A stretch of 64,000 bases of DNA from Sciurus carolinensis (Eukaryota; Chordata; Mammalia; Rodentia; Sciuridae): contig NC_062232.1 of assembly GCF_902686445.1 (NCBI RefSeq), positions 14,429,105 to 14,493,104 on the forward strand. Reading direction: 5' to 3'. The translations under genes were made by a program, and so were the position numbers. The notes under the pieces were generated by a model. That model saw only the letters and a program-made list of their open reading frames with translations, was not told the DNA's origin and searched no databases. Positions 1 to 11,204 of this stretch are shown here, piece after piece; position 1 is the first letter of the stretch; every line of letters begins with the position of its first letter.

Positions 1-10
1 TGATGTCTCA

Positions 11-440
11 CTGGGCAGCTCTCCTCTGAGAAGTTCCCTTCAGTCCAGAACTACCACCTGGGCTGGGCAGCCCTCCTCTGTGACATTCCCAGGGGTCTGG
101 ACCTACTTCCTGGGCCAGGAAGCCTCACCCTGTGATTGAGACTCTCGCTGGGCAGCTCTCCTCTGTGACGTTCCCCGGGGCCCGGAACTACCACCTAGTC
201 TGGGGGGCCTGGCCCTGTGAGGGACTTTCTCTCTGAGCAGCCCTTCTCTACGATGTTCCCTGGGGACTGGACCTACTGCCTGGGCCTGGGACCCTCATTC
301 TGCGCTGAAGCCTCTTGTTCATCCTCTACAATGCTCCTGGTTTTCTGGGTTCATGGCTCCAGTGGGGGAGTCTCACTGGGCAACTCTACTCCATGAAGTT
401 CCCTGCATTCTGGGCCTACTGACCCATCCAGGGAACTTCA
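11..440 (+). repeat. Degenerate GC-rich tandem repeat
   Basis: A motif of the form CTGGGCAGCYCTCCTCTG followed by GACRTTCCC and then by CTGGACCTACYNCCTGGGC recurs at about 11, 63, 148, 233 and 375. The spacings are about 52, 85, 85 and 142 bases, so the array is irregular and partly deleted. The array may start before the window. No coding frame is maintained across the units, and I do not recognise the family. It could be a minisatellite or the internal repeat of an LTR element. Confidence 0.6.
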
Positions 441-620
441 CCCAGTGGGAGAGACTAACCCAGTTGCTCTGAGTTGGTCCCGAGTCTCTCAATACCTCCT
501 CTTCTTGAATCCTGAGTTCTGTTGAAGGGCCTCCAGTCTCCTGTAGGTGTCTCAGGAAGGGAGCCACCCTTCTGATGATGATGGCCATGCCCTCAGGAAT
601 AATTCAAAATGCCTGCACCA

Positions 621-710
621 GCCTTGGCATGGGGGTTGGCATGCCGGATAGCTCAGCAATGGCATCCGACCTCGGCATGGGGGTCAGCAGGCCAGCTAGC
701 TCAGCCCTTC
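621..710 (+). repeat. Two-unit direct repeat, period about 48 bases
   Basis: The phrase GGCATGGGGGT...GCTAGCTCAG-like occurs twice, beginning near 624 and 672, with roughly 80 percent agreement between the two units. It lies just beyond the larger tandem array and may be another part of the same structure. The rest of 441-930 shows nothing recognisable. Confidence 0.5.
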
Positions 711-934
711 TTGCATTCTTGTCATCTACTGTAAGAAGAGTGTGCCCCAAAAGGTTTCTGGCTCTAGAATGAGACACATGTAAAATAGGCCAAAGTGTGA
801 TTTACACACAGCCTTCAGCAAAGCTGCCATAGTTGACCCACCAGCATATGAGTGGGAAAAATGTTTTGGTAATCCACTAAAATTTTGGGGGGTCATTTGT
901 TATGCAGTAGAATCATAGCATTAGATGACTAATA

Positions 935-1130
935 CTGGAGGGTAACTACCACTTACTCAGGGCTCATTCCTTGCCAAGCACTATTTACATTAATTTCTTT
1001 AATAGATGAAAATTCCTTCAGAAGTCTACTAATGCTCCTGTATTTCATGAAACATCAGCTCTGAGGGGGCAAGGACCCACAACTAATTGGTGGCTAAGCC
1101 AGAAAATCAAATTCACACCTACCCATGTTC
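935..1130 (-). repeat. MIR SINE remnant
   Basis: The order of short blocks (accumulation of 'gccaagcactatttacatt', a 'tgaggg..aaggaccca' block, and 'ggtggctaagcca') follows the reverse complement of the MIR core. It is heavily diverged, as expected for an element that predates placental mammals. 1131-1611 holds no recognisable feature. Confidence 0.45.
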
Positions 1131-1611
1131 AAATATGATGACTCTTCCATGACTTTTACCCAACTTCCTGCAGTTTACACCACAGGTAATAGCAACAACA
1201 ACCACATAAAATTTTTTTTTCACTCTTTTATGAAAGGCTTAACAGTTCAATGTACTTTCATGTATCTTCATTCATTAATAAGAAAATGTCCAATTACTAA
1301 TTGGGGCACTTAGTCCTGTTTAGTTCTGCTCTAGCTTGAATCATAACCCATGAGATTTGAAATGACAAGTCTTCAGCTCAGAAAGTATTGTGCTTTAGGA
1401 ACCACAGGAAGGCTTAAAAATAGACTAGAATATTCTGAGGTTATAGGTATGAGAGCAAATGTACCAGATAAAAACCAGTTGAGCCCGTGTTTCGAGTTTT
1501 TCTTGACCAAAGCAGACAGATGCCACAGACACTACTCAGAACCTCAGTCCTGAGAGAAAACCACTGTGAAGACACCATCACTATTGTCACTATTGACAGA
1601 CTAAAGAAGCA

Positions 1612-1792
1612 GTACTTTTCAACTCTGACTGCACACTAAAATCTCTTGGGTGAATTCAAGAAAAAGAAATGTCTGGGCCCTGCTGTCAAATAAATTGAAT
1701 TAAAATTTCAGGGTGTAAAGCTGGGCATCTGTAGTTTTGAAAGCTCCCCAGGTGATTCAAATGATTCAACCAGGGTTGAGCCCCACTAAAAT
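1612..1792 (+). mobile_element. MER5-group hAT-Charlie MITE remnant
   Basis: Both ends resemble the inverted termini of this MITE group. Near the left end is 'gactgcacactaaaatc', near the right end 'ctccccaggtgattcaaatg' and 'ccagggttgagccccact', and between them 'gggccctgctgtcaaataaattgaatt'. The element is non-autonomous and codes for nothing. 1793-2284 holds nothing recognisable. Confidence 0.65.
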
Positions 1793-2284
1793 GAACAAGG
1801 CAATATATTTACTGACATTTAACCTGAAAACCCAGTTCTACTCAATGACCCATACCTTGGCAACGGGTATAAACTCATCTTTTTGTGTCCTTGAACTTCA
1901 GATCCAGTGACTCTGCTATTTTTCCTCCTCTACGACTTCCCTTTATTCCTTTGGGTTTTTATTGCATCCACATTTATTTACTGAAATCCATATTTATTTC
2001 AACTCCTGAAACAGTGTTAGCCAAGAGCTAGTCTATGGAAGTCCATATGGTTTGTAAGGAATTTAGTAAAATTGAGGTGCTATGGTAAGCTACATTAATA
2101 GAAGAAATGTCATTGACTTAACTAGCAAAAATAAATAAATAAAATTAAAATTAATACCAAAGACCATCATTTATATTTCTTTATGGTTCTCACTTCCTAC
2201 AAATATTCCAGAGCACTGACCTTCGGGCTTAATTTACACCTTCAAGTTCCTAAGAATTAGTTTTGATTTGCATAGCCAGTGATC

Positions 2285-2525
2285 TGGCATATTTCCAGAG
2301 TACTTTCCATGTTCTGGGCACAGTTTCTAGTGCTCTATACATGTTAATTTATTTGATCCTTAACCCTATGAGGCAGATAATTATTATTCCCATTTTACAA
2401 ATGAAACCGAGGCACAGGGATATTAAATAAGGTGCCCAAGGTCACTCTTATTAAATGATAAAGCTTGAAATGGAACCCAGGTAGTCTAGTTCCAGAATCT
2501 GGATTTTTAGCCTGTAGAATATACC
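2285..2525 (-). repeat. MIR SINE, antisense
   Basis: The segment 'cctatgaggcagataattattattcccattttacaaatgaaaccgaggcac' followed by 'aaggtgcccaaggtcac' and 'gaacccaggtagtctagttcc' is the reverse complement of the MIR core and its tRNA-related 5' part. This is one of the clearest MIR copies in the window. Confidence 0.85.
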
Positions 2526-2569
2526 ACATCCCCCCAATAGGTAGGGCACCTGTTTAGGTACATTTTAGG

Positions 2570-2980
2570 AGAGGATGTGATCAACGGCCACTCTCATCAC
2601 TGCCGGTGAAAGTGTAAATTGGTACAACTACAAACATTTATTTGGAATATCTACTAAAGCTGGACAACCTAATAATTCCCAGGCATATACTCACCAAAAA
2701 TGTGTACTCATGTTGATGAAAAGATGTGAACTTGAATGTTATGAGCACTACTTTTAACAATACAGAACTGGAAATTACCCAAATGTCCATCAACAAGAAA
2801 ATAAGCCAATAAATTCTGTTGTATTTTAACCACTATGCAGCAATAAGGATGACCAATCTATAATTACATGGAGTAAGAAGGATGAATCTCCCAAATGTAA
2901 TGCTGATGGAGAGAGACCAGGAGAACAGAGGACATGCTGTAGGGTTCTGCTTATGTATAGCACAAAAAGCACCAAAGAAT
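2570..2980 (+). mobile_element. Old L1 fragment (ORF2 end and 3' UTR)
   Basis: The sequence carries the decayed end of L1 ORF2: 'gtaaattggtacaac', 'aattacccaaatgtccatcaacaa', 'attttaaccactatgcagcaataagga', then 'catgctgtagggttctgcttatgtatagca'. Stops are frequent in all frames. It is old L1M-type material. 2981-3840 has no recognisable feature, and the two opposing open frames at 3455-3830 have no family resemblance. Confidence 0.65.
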
Positions 2981-3840
2981 CTCTGCTGTTAAGGGTTCAG
3001 CTGTTGTCACTGGAGAAAGCACTTGGGGCAGGAATGCCACAAAAGTCCTATTTCTTCATTTAGGTTCTGGCTCCAAGCCTGCATTCAGATTTTGAAAATT
3101 CTGTGATCAGAACATTTAGGTTAGATGCACTTTTTTGAGTGTGTACTAACAAAAAGTTTCATAGGGTATTTTCTGTGATCAAATATTATCTAGGATAGAA
3201 GATTTAAGAAATACCTTCAGATAATATATTTTGGGGAAATCACCATTGCAGGCAACAAAGTTTCCAATATAGCTAGTGTTTTCCCTGGTTTCACCTGATG
3301 AGTTAATAATAGTGAAAGAAAACCATGCACTCTGCCAGGTGGATGGGATGGCTCGTTGTACTCACACCCACCTCCAGTCAGGGGCTCAGAGGTGACTAAT
3401 GCCAGTTGTATGAAGATGTATTGAGGAGAAGGCCTCAGAACAAATCATTCTGGCTCACTGACCTTTGCCTCCTCTGGGGCACCAAATCCCAGGGGTGTGG
3501 AGAGCAAGTGAAATCAGGAACTGACTTTCTTTTATAGGAGTCTTCAAGAATGAGGAAATGGAGGTTTGGAGTGAGGGCAACTCAGCATGGCAGTCTACTG
3601 AAAGGCAACCCCTCTTAGGAAGGATTCCATGGAAGCAGGTAGGAGATGCCTGCCTAAGAATTCTTACTACTCCAGCTTCTATGGAATCCAATAACCCACT
3701 CCTTACATATTTCAGAGGTACAGCCCAATCCACAATGCCCCATTTATCCACTTCTGCTTTTGAGAGAGAAGACACTTCACTATCACAAAGGCAATACCTT
3801 GCCAGAGAAAGGGCTAACTTGTTTGCTTAAGAAACACACC

Positions 3841-4057
3841 TATTAGCTGGGAGCTGTGACACACACCTGTAATCCCAGTAGCTCAGGAGGCTGAGGCAGG
3901 AGGATTGTGAGTTCAAAGCCAGCCTCAGCAACTTAGTGAGGCACTAAGCAACTCAGTGAGACCCTGTCTCTAAGTAAAATACACAAAAGGGCCGGGGACA
4001 TGGCTCAGTGGTTAAGTGTCCCTGAGTTCAATTCCTAGTACCCACCACAAAAAAAGA
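3841..4057 (+). mobile_element. B1-ID dimeric SINE (sciurid type)
   Basis: The left half is B1-like (7SL RNA-derived: 'cctgtaatcccagtagctcaggaggctgaggcagga', 'gaccctgtctctaagtaaaatac'). The right half is ID/tRNA-derived ('gccggggacatggctcagtggttaag' and 'gagttcaattcctag', carrying A and B box regions of an RNA polymerase III promoter). It ends in an A-rich tail. Imperfect TSD-like flanks of the form 'aagaaca..cctaYta' occur on both sides. Confidence 0.85.
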
Positions 4058-4208
4058 ACACCTACTAAAACACTCTGATTACTCCAGATGCCTTCAGCCA
4101 AGTTCTTTCAAGTAACTTGCATAAGTAGGGAAGAGCTTTTGAATCCATATAAAAAAATGATAATCAAACAGCTACAAAATTCACTTCTGTATTAGAAAAG
4201 ACAATAGG

Positions 4209-4935
4209 TGTCGCCACCCGTGGCAACAATAGCACAGGTATTTATCAGAGGTGGACTGGAAATAAGCTACTTCTATTTCTGTGCTGCTTCTTGCTTGCTT
4301 GCTTATTCGCTAGCTCATAGAGGAAGAAAAGCTTGCTTGATTTTAGAGGAAGAGAAGCTTTGAGAGAAAGATAGGCTTTGCTTATAGAGAAAGTTTTAGA
4401 GAAAGACAGGCTTCTACACTTATCAGAGATCTATTTCTTCTTAGAGTTCTGCTGCTTCTTCTTAGAGGTGCGTCCTGCATCCTGTGAACTAGGTGCTATC
4501 TATCTGTGATCTACAACCTAGAGGTGTATTCTCAGTTCTCCGCTCTACGATCTGCCTTCTGCCGCTGCCTGCTTCTTACTGCTTGCTGCTTCTTCTTACT
4601 GCTGCTTCTTCTCTCTGCTAGCTGCTTCTCCTTGCCTTCTGCCTACTGCCCGCTTATATTCCCTCCAGGAGGCGGAGGGTGGGGCCATGCCAGTTGAGAT
4701 CAGGCAAGGAGCCAGCTGCCCAATCATGGCAAGGTCAAAACGAGCAGGCCTGAGCAGGAGCACTCGGGAACACATGTGCACACGTTGTGTGCATGGACTC
4801 ACTTGAACATGGCCAATGATAAAACACCTGAATGTCTATGCTAACCGACTTCCTCACCACTGATGTGATCAAAACAACTTCTGGCTGGCTGCCAGGCACC
4901 ATCTTGGCTTAGTCCGCATGGCATAGCCCCCAACA
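4209..4935 (-). mobile_element. Solo LTR, IAP-like ERV2/ERVK
   Basis: On the minus strand the element begins TGTTGGGGGCTATGCC, continues with an AAGCCAAGATGG block and ends GGTGGCGACA, giving TG...CA termini. The start resembles the rodent IAP LTR start. A TATA-like AATATAAG lies near 4650 (minus), followed by a purine-rich GAAGCAG repeat region in the position where IAP R regions are repetitive. Flanks are AATAGG on the left and AATAGC on the right, a 6-base TSD with one mismatch, as expected for ERV2. No internal retroviral region is present, so it arose by LTR-LTR recombination. The open frames at 4506-4802 are inside the LTR and are not genes. Confidence 0.72.
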
Positions 4936-5180
4936 AATAGCTCCTCTCCTTGCCCCAGACCATGAACTAAATTTTCTGGGTAAATAGGAACCATGAAGTC
5001 AGAAACTGTTTTTACTCTCCTCCTCTGTGTATAACACCAAAGTATGGTAATTAAATATGACATAACTTTGGCAAATACTTTTTTCTAAAGTTTTACTGAT
5101 TATTCTTGGGGGGGATTATATTAAAAGGACCTGGGTTGATTTAATTACTGAATTCATTAATCATTTCTTTTCTTTCTTAT

Positions 5181-5258
5181 GCGGGGGAGGGAAGTGATGA
5201 ACCCAGGACCTCATGCATACTAAGTATTTGCTTTACCACTGAGCTACACCCGAAGTCC
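5181..5258 (-). mobile_element. ID SINE monomer
   Basis: The stretch 'gaacccaggacctcatgcatactaagtatttgctttaccactgagctacaccc' is the reverse complement of the ID tRNA-like body, with the B box and A box in the expected order. Confidence 0.8.
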
Positions 5259-5267
5259 ACATAATAT

Positions 5268-5462
5268 TTTTGTGTGTGTGTGTGTGTACTGAAAGTGAAC
5301 CCAAGAGTGCTTTATCATTGAACTGTATCCAGTACTTTTTTTATTTTTTATTTTTGAGACAGGGTTTCACTAAGTTGCCCACGTTGTCCTCAAACTTGTA
5401 ATCCTCCTGCCTCAGTCCACTAAGATAACTAGGATTACAAGTGTGCACCACTGTGCCTGGCC
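5268..5462 (-). mobile_element. B1-ID dimeric SINE
   Basis: Reverse-complement ID half at 5286-5335 (diverged), then reverse-complement B1 half 'gagacagggtttcactaagttgccc...attacaagtgtgcaccactgtgcctggcc'. A (TG)n run at 5270-5288 replaces the usual A-rich tail. Confidence 0.8.
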
Positions 5463-6780
5463 TTCATTTGTTTTCTGAATTTGCTTCCAGGCAGGCTTTC
5501 CAATTTAATTTTAAGTCCCACATTATTTTCAGAATCATATTTATTTCCCCCTTATTCACTCCATCAGCTCTACTGTCCACCTTCCTCCTCCTCCATTATA
5601 AACCTGACATTGAAGTCTTTCTTTTCTAAAAGGATTCAGTGGGACTAAAGCTGAGAATCACAACATGCCTTCAGCGGTGAGAAAATTTTCCAAGATTTCT
5701 CTGTAGATGTGTCTGGATGTTTAAAAATGGCAAAATAACCTCAGCTTTCCCTGGGCTACAGCTTGGGGAGATTGGTCACTACCTCAGCCCAGCTGTTCAG
5801 TAGACTTGAGTTGGATATGGAAATGATTAGCAATTTTCAAGGTTTTTCCAACACCTTATGACAGCAGAGTTGTGGCTCCCAACTTCCCCCGTTACTGAAT
5901 CTTGGTTTTACCAAGGAACCATGGAGGGAGAATGAAGGACCCTCACAAAGCAACATTTCCCATCAGGAGTCTCCCAAACCAGGAGGTCAGTCTGTTGACA
6001 GAACTACTGGGCTGAGGATACCTGTAGCCCTGGTCTTATCAGAGTTGATTTGAGGTGCTTGTCATTTGGGGGCAAAAAGAAGAAGAAAGACACCTGGAGA
6101 AGAGAAGGAAGATGAATGCTTGGCCTGATATCTGCCCTGTGTCTAATCTTATGAAGGTTCTAACACCCTAGAAAGATAGGGGTCAGGGCCCAAGGAGTTC
6201 CATTCATCAAAGGTTATCTGACATGCTGGGCCTCAGATGGGGTCCTGCTACTCTAGGTAGAGTCTGCCACAGACCCCTACATAGTATTGGCACCTTGGGG
6301 TGGCCACTAATGGAGGATGGTAGTTCATTCAAGAGGAACAGGTACCTATCTGGCAACCATTAGGTACTTTGACAACAAAGACAGCTTAGAGGACTGTGAG
6401 CAAGTGCTTTCCTAAAAACCTATAAGACATCAGGGGAGTTTAGAATGGTGGCAATGAGGTAAGAGTCCTCATAATTTGGGTATAAGTGTTAATGTGGTAT
6501 CATTTGCACCCAAAACTGCAAAGATCTGGAAATGTTTTAATTACTCTAGTAAAGGATGTGCTCCCCATTCTCCTTGAAGAGTATACAGATTATCTTTTGA
6601 AGGACAACTTTCATAATGTGCTAAAGTACTCTGTATAAAGAATAGTCAGTAGTCAAAATAGTTTGATAAATATTAGGTTAGATAATATCAAACATGTTTC
6701 TTTACTGAAAAACTTCTCATGATGATATTCTACTGTACACCATCTGCCCTTTGGGATCCAGCCTGAAAGAACAGACTCTC
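5463..6780. other. Unique sequence, nothing recognised
   Basis: No repeat, RNA gene or credible coding frame was found here. Open frames are short and lack any protein signature. Confidence 0.5.
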
Positions 6781-7790
6781 CTTTTTGTTTTTGTTTATAG
6801 AAAATACATTTTGTGTTTACAGATAACAAAATGCATAGATGTTATGTGTACAGTTCAGTGACTTTTTATTTTTTTATCTTTTAATTAATTAATTAATTTA
6901 TTTATTTTGCAGTTCTGGGGATTGAACTCTTGGGCACTCCACCACTGAACTACATCCTCAAATCTTTTTTCATTTTGAGACCAGGTCTCACTAAGTTGTC
7001 CAGGCTGGTCTTGAACTTATGGGCCTCCTACCTGAGATTACAGGCATGGGTCACCGTGCCTGGCCAGTTCAGTGATTTTGACAAATGTATGCAGCTGTGT
7101 AACCACAACCCCAATCACAATATAGAGTATTACCAATTTCACACACAGTTCCTGGGTTGCCCTGTCCAGACAATTCCTCCCCTGACTTGAGATAACAAGT
7201 GGCCTGATTTCTCTCACCCTAGGTCAGTTTCACCTGTTTTAGAATTTCAAATAAATGAAATTATACAGTATATGTTCTAGTATCTGACTTTTTAAACTCA
7301 AGACTACATACTTAGGAATTTATTTATGTTGTATGTACTGGTTATCTATTCTTTTTTATTGCTGAGGAGTATTCCATGGTATAAATATATGGCAGTTAGT
7401 TTATCCAAATTTACCTGTTTATAGACATTTGGGTTACTTTCAGTTTGGGCTATATGAATAAAACCATCAGAAGCACTCCCATCATTGTATTTTTGTCAAC
7501 ATAAGCTTTCATCTTTTTGGGCAGGCAATTAAGGGTGGAATGGCTGGGTCATTTTATAAGACACTTAACAACAGTTCTCCAAAGTGGTTGTACCATTTTG
7601 TATCCCTACTAGCAACATACAAGATTGTCATTTGCTTCATATCCTTGTTGACAAGTCAGTCTTTTCAAATGTACATCATTCTAGTGGGTGTGAAGTAGTA
7701 TCTCATTGTGGCTTTATTTTTTATTTTCCTGATAACTAATGATGTTCGGCACCTTTTCATGCACTTATTCTTTTCTTTTTTATTTCTTGT
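6781..7790 (-). mobile_element. Old L1 fragment, antisense, split by a SINE
   Basis: The sequence matches the reverse complement of the end of an old L1: 'gtgtacagttcagtgactttt', 'gtaaccacaaccccaatcacaatatagag', 'gctgaggagtattccatggtataaatatatgg', 'gacatttgggttactttcag', and 'ctagtgggtgtgaagtagtatctcattgtgg'. It is decayed. A SINE at 6866-7064 interrupts it, so the L1 is the older of the two. 7791-8476 shows no recognisable feature. Confidence 0.75.
6866..7064 (-). mobile_element. B1-ID dimeric SINE with TSD
   Basis: An ID half ('gttctggggattgaactcttgggcactccaccactgaactacatcc') is followed by a B1 half ending 'attacaggcatgggtcaccgtgcctggc', both reverse complement. The flanks CAGTTCAGTGACTTT (6851-6865) and CAGTTCAGTGATTTT (7065-7079) form a 15-base TSD with one mismatch. 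Confidence 0.88.
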
Positions 7791-8491
7791 ATGAAATCCC
7801 TGAACAGTGTCTGTATAAAACATTGTCTTTGGGCAAAGGGAGATAAGAGACATGATGAACTTGGAGCTGTCTCCTGAAGCTCCTATTCAGAAGTGACACA
7901 CATTATTTCTTTCTACATGTCATTGGATAAAGCAAGTTACATGGCCACTCCCAAGTTCCACAGGGCAGGAAAGTATGATCCTCTCATGAGGAGGGTCATT
8001 GGAGTATTTGGCAAATAGGAATATGATTGAGTTTAGTCTGCAAGAAAGACATTCTGGTGGCATTGTTCCCCCCTTGACATCATTATGTAATGCCTTTTAC
8101 TCTCCCATTTACTTTTTGTAAAAAATGTCTAATAAATACCAAATAAGATTATCCAATCTGCTTACACATGTATGAGTGGCCCTGCACCCTCTTTGGGTTT
8201 TCTACGTGTGGGTGTACTCACTTCAAGAAAAACTGAGGGTAGCTTAACTGATGTGGGACGCGGGAATCCAGGAATGACAGGATGAGATTCTAGGTGCTCC
8301 TTCCTTCTGCCAGCTCTATAAAACAGTTTTAAAAAATCTCCCCTCACCATTAGGAAGGCAGAGTCAGAGTTAAGACTTTGCTTATGTCTTAGAGAAACCG
8401 GTCCATGCTGACTTCTGGGCAAACTAGCCTGAGCAAGTTGGCTTTTACAACTGCTGCTCCTATTAGATGACTTTACCTGCCTTTTTATTTT

Positions 8492-8548
8492 TTTTATTTT
8501 TATTTTTTTGCTAGGCGAGTGCTCTCCAAGAGGAGCTATTTCTTTGGC
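8492..8548 (-). mobile_element. Truncated ID SINE
   Basis: A T-rich tail is followed by 'gctaggcgagtgctctccaagaggagcta', part of a reverse-complement ID. The flanks CTGCCTTTTTATTTT at about 8477-8491 and 8549-8563 form a TSD. The ID body is cut short, so this is a 5'-truncated copy. Confidence 0.6.
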
Positions 8549-8579
8549 TCTGCCTTTTTATTTTCATGGGGAGCTAGAA

Positions 8580-8723
8580 ATGCACCTTTCAATCATTTAT
8601 GAATCTGTCATTTATTGCAGTTTTATTTGAATGGCAAATTATTGGAAATAGCATCAGTGCCCAAGCATGAGAAAATGGTGGTGTAAACTATGGCACAGGC
8701 ACACAATGGAGTACAGTTATGAT
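8580..8723 (+). mobile_element. Old L1 3' region, left part
   Basis: 'aaattattggaaatagcatcagtgcccaagcatgagaaaatggtggtgtaaactatggcacaggcacacaatggagtac' is the decayed end of L1 ORF2 in sense. It continues at 10459 after the young L1 inserted at 8739. Confidence 0.65.
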
Positions 8724-8738
8724 AAAGAAAGCAAAAGA

Positions 8739-10070
8739 AAAGAAAACCTCAGAAGATGGAAAGATCTCCCATGTTCTTGGATAGGAAGAATTAATATTGT
8801 CAAAATGGCCATACTACCAAAAGTGCTATACAGATTCAATGCAATTCCAATTAAAATCCCAATGATGTACCTTACAGAAATAGAGCAAGCAATTATGAAA
8901 TTCATCTGGAAGAATAAAAAACCCAGAATAGCTAAAGCAATCCTTGGCAGAAAGAGTGAAGCAGGGGGTATCGCAACACCAGATCTTCAACTCTACTACA
9001 AAGCAATAGTAACAAAAATGGCATGGTATTGGTACCAAAATAGAAAGGTAGATCAATGGTACAGAATAGAGGACACGGACACAAACCCAAATAAATACAA
9101 TTTTCTCATACTAGACAAAGGGGCCAAAAACATGCAATGGAGAAAAGATAGCCTCTTCAACAAATGGTGCTGGGAGAATTGGAAATCCATATGCAACAGA
9201 ATGAAACTAAACCCATATCTCTCACCATGCACGAAACTAAACTCAAAATGGATTAAGGACCTCGGAATCAGACCAGAGACCTTGCATCTTATAGAAGAAA
9301 AAGTAGGTCCAGAGCTTCAACATGTCGGCTTAGGACCAGACTTCCTCAACAGGACTCCCATAGCACAAGAAATAAAAGCAAGAATCAATAACTGGGATAG
9401 ATTCAAACTAAAAAGCTTTCTCTCAGCAAAGGAAACTATCAGCAATACGAAGAAAGAGCCTACAGAGTGGGAGAAAATCTTTGCCAATCATACTTCAGAT
9501 AGAGCACTAATCTCCAGAATCTATAAAGAACTCAAAAAACTCTACACCAAGAATGCAAATAATCCAATCGACAAATGGGTTAAGGAAATGAATAGACACT
9601 TCACAGAAGAAGATCTACAAGCAATCAACAAACATATGGAAAAATGTTCAACATCTCTAGTAATAAGAGAAATGCAAATCAAAACCACCCTAAGATTCCA
9701 TCTCACCCCAATTAGAATGGCGATTATCAATAATACAAGCAACAACAGGTGTTGGCGAGGATGTGGGGAGAAAGGTACACTCATACATTGCTGGTGGGGC
9801 TGCAAATTAGTGCAGCCACTCTGGAAAGCAGTGTGGAGACTCCTTAGAAAACTTGGAATGGAACCACCATTTGACCCAGCTATCCCACTCCTCGGCCTAT
9901 ACCCAAAGGACTTAAAATCAGCATATTACAGAGATACAGTCACATCAATGTTCATAGCTGCTCAGTTCACAATAGCCAGATTGTGGAACCAACCTAGATG
10001 CCCTTCAATTGATGAATGGATAAAGAAACTGTGGTATATATATATACAATGGAATATTACTCAGCCATAA
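8739..10070 (+). pseudogene. L1 ORF2 C-terminal remnant
   Basis: About 440 codons of the C-terminal part of L1 ORF2p remain open. Recognisable blocks are '[20 protein letters not shown]', '[20 protein letters not shown]', '[12 protein letters not shown]', '[15 protein letters not shown]' and '[16 protein letters not shown]'. The catalytic reverse-transcriptase part is absent. The upstream open stretch 8667-8738 belongs to the flank and is not L1. Near 10035-10050 a (TA)n run shifts the frame; the last ORF2 codons continue in another frame to about 10188. The protein could not act in retrotransposition. Confidence 0.9.
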
Positions 10071-10443
10071 AGAATGATAAAATTATGGCCTTTGCAGGCA
10101 AATGGATGAAATTGGAGAATATCATGCTAAGTGAGATAAGCCAATCTCAAAAAACCAAAGGACGAATGATATCGCTAATAAGTGGATGATGACACATAAT
10201 GGGGGGTGGGAGGGGTTAGTGTTAGGGTTAGAGTTAGGGTTAGGGAGGGGGGGCAAGAATGGAGGAAGGAAGGACTGTATAGAGGGAAAAGAGGGGTGGG
10301 AGAGGTGGGGGGGAGGGAAAAAATAACAGAATGAATCAAACAGCATTACCCTATGTAAATTTATGATTACACAAATGGTGTGCCTTTACGCCATGTACAA
10401 ATAGAGAAACAACATGTATCCCATTTGTTTACAATAAAAAAAA
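8739..10443 (+). mobile_element. Young 5'-truncated L1 with TSD
   Basis: This copy carries the last third of ORF2, a 3' UTR and a poly(A) tail. It inserted into an older L1 and is bounded by a perfect 15-base TSD, AAAGAAAGCAAAAGA, at 8724-8738 and 10444-10458. The 3' UTR (10196-10330) is strongly G-rich on the plus strand and contains TTAGGG-like units at 10216-10245. The tail follows 'ttgtttacaataaaaaaaaaaa'. The endonuclease, most of the reverse transcriptase and ORF1 are missing, so it cannot move by itself. Confidence 0.93.
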
Positions 10444-10458
10444 AAAGAAAGCAAAAGA

Positions 10459-10830
10459 CCTCTACAAACTGATATGGAATGATTTCTGACAGCTATTATT
10501 GAAAAGAAAGCAAAGAAAAAAGCATAAATATGTCACCTCTCTTATCTTTGTGTAAGGAAGAAGGGAAGCAAGAAAAATGCAGATTTCTGCTATTTTTACA
10601 AAAGGAAACACTAGATACACTAGAAAACTTTGGAGTTGGCATCCTATGGGGGAGGGGAGGGCATGGAAGGGGTATGGAAGGGAGTAATACTTCTCTAAGT
10701 ATAGCTTTTGGTATAGTTTTAACTTGTGAAAGTGCATTAATACTCTTCACTTATAAAAATATAATTAAATTGATAAGAATGGGAAGAAAGTGAAAACCTA
10801 AAATGAAAACAAATTAAAACAAATGAGCCT
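10459..10830 (+). mobile_element. Old L1 3' region, right part
   Basis: 'cctctacaaactgatatggaatgatttctgacagctattattgaaaagaaagc' and the later 'gtatagttttaacttgtgaaagtgcatta' continue the old L1 interrupted at 8723. The G-rich bit at 10649-10680 is part of its usual 3' end. 10831-11460 holds no further element except an AT/GT-rich simple sequence at 11205-11290. Confidence 0.6.
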
Positions 10831-11204
10831 AACTGTACATAAAATAAGCATCATAATCACATAGCAGGGGGAGAAAAAGAGGAAAGAAAGCACTAATCCT
10901 AGTAACTAAAGAATACAGTATTTGACTATAAACCCTCAGCGATGGACAGGGTAAGGTGGGAGGTGGAAGGAAAACTGAAATAAATTCCAAATTTGCTTTG
11001 AAGTTGTCTATTGTAGGATGAGTGAAACAATGCTGAACTATTTAGATATACTACAGGGCTGAACAAGTGAGTAAAATGTGTTAATGTCATTGAGAGCCAG
11101 CATTCTCAATGTGGAAGAAAGGATATAAAAATACAAAATGGAAGAAGGTAAAAAATAGTCATGTGGAGATAAACTGGAATTACAGGTTTTAGTGCAAACT
11201 TGAG

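Noticed and set aside
4506..4802. Open frames with leucine- or cysteine-rich peptides
   Set aside because: They lie inside the IAP-like LTR and arise from its CTGCTTCTT repeats.
8667..10070. Longest plus-strand frame (467 codons) as a possible host gene
   Set aside because: It is the C-terminal part of L1 ORF2 fused to a short open stretch of flanking DNA; TSDs define the L1.
10216..10245. An interstitial telomere from chromosome fusion
   Set aside because: The TTAGGG units are few, imperfect and located within the 3' UTR of a TSD-flanked L1.
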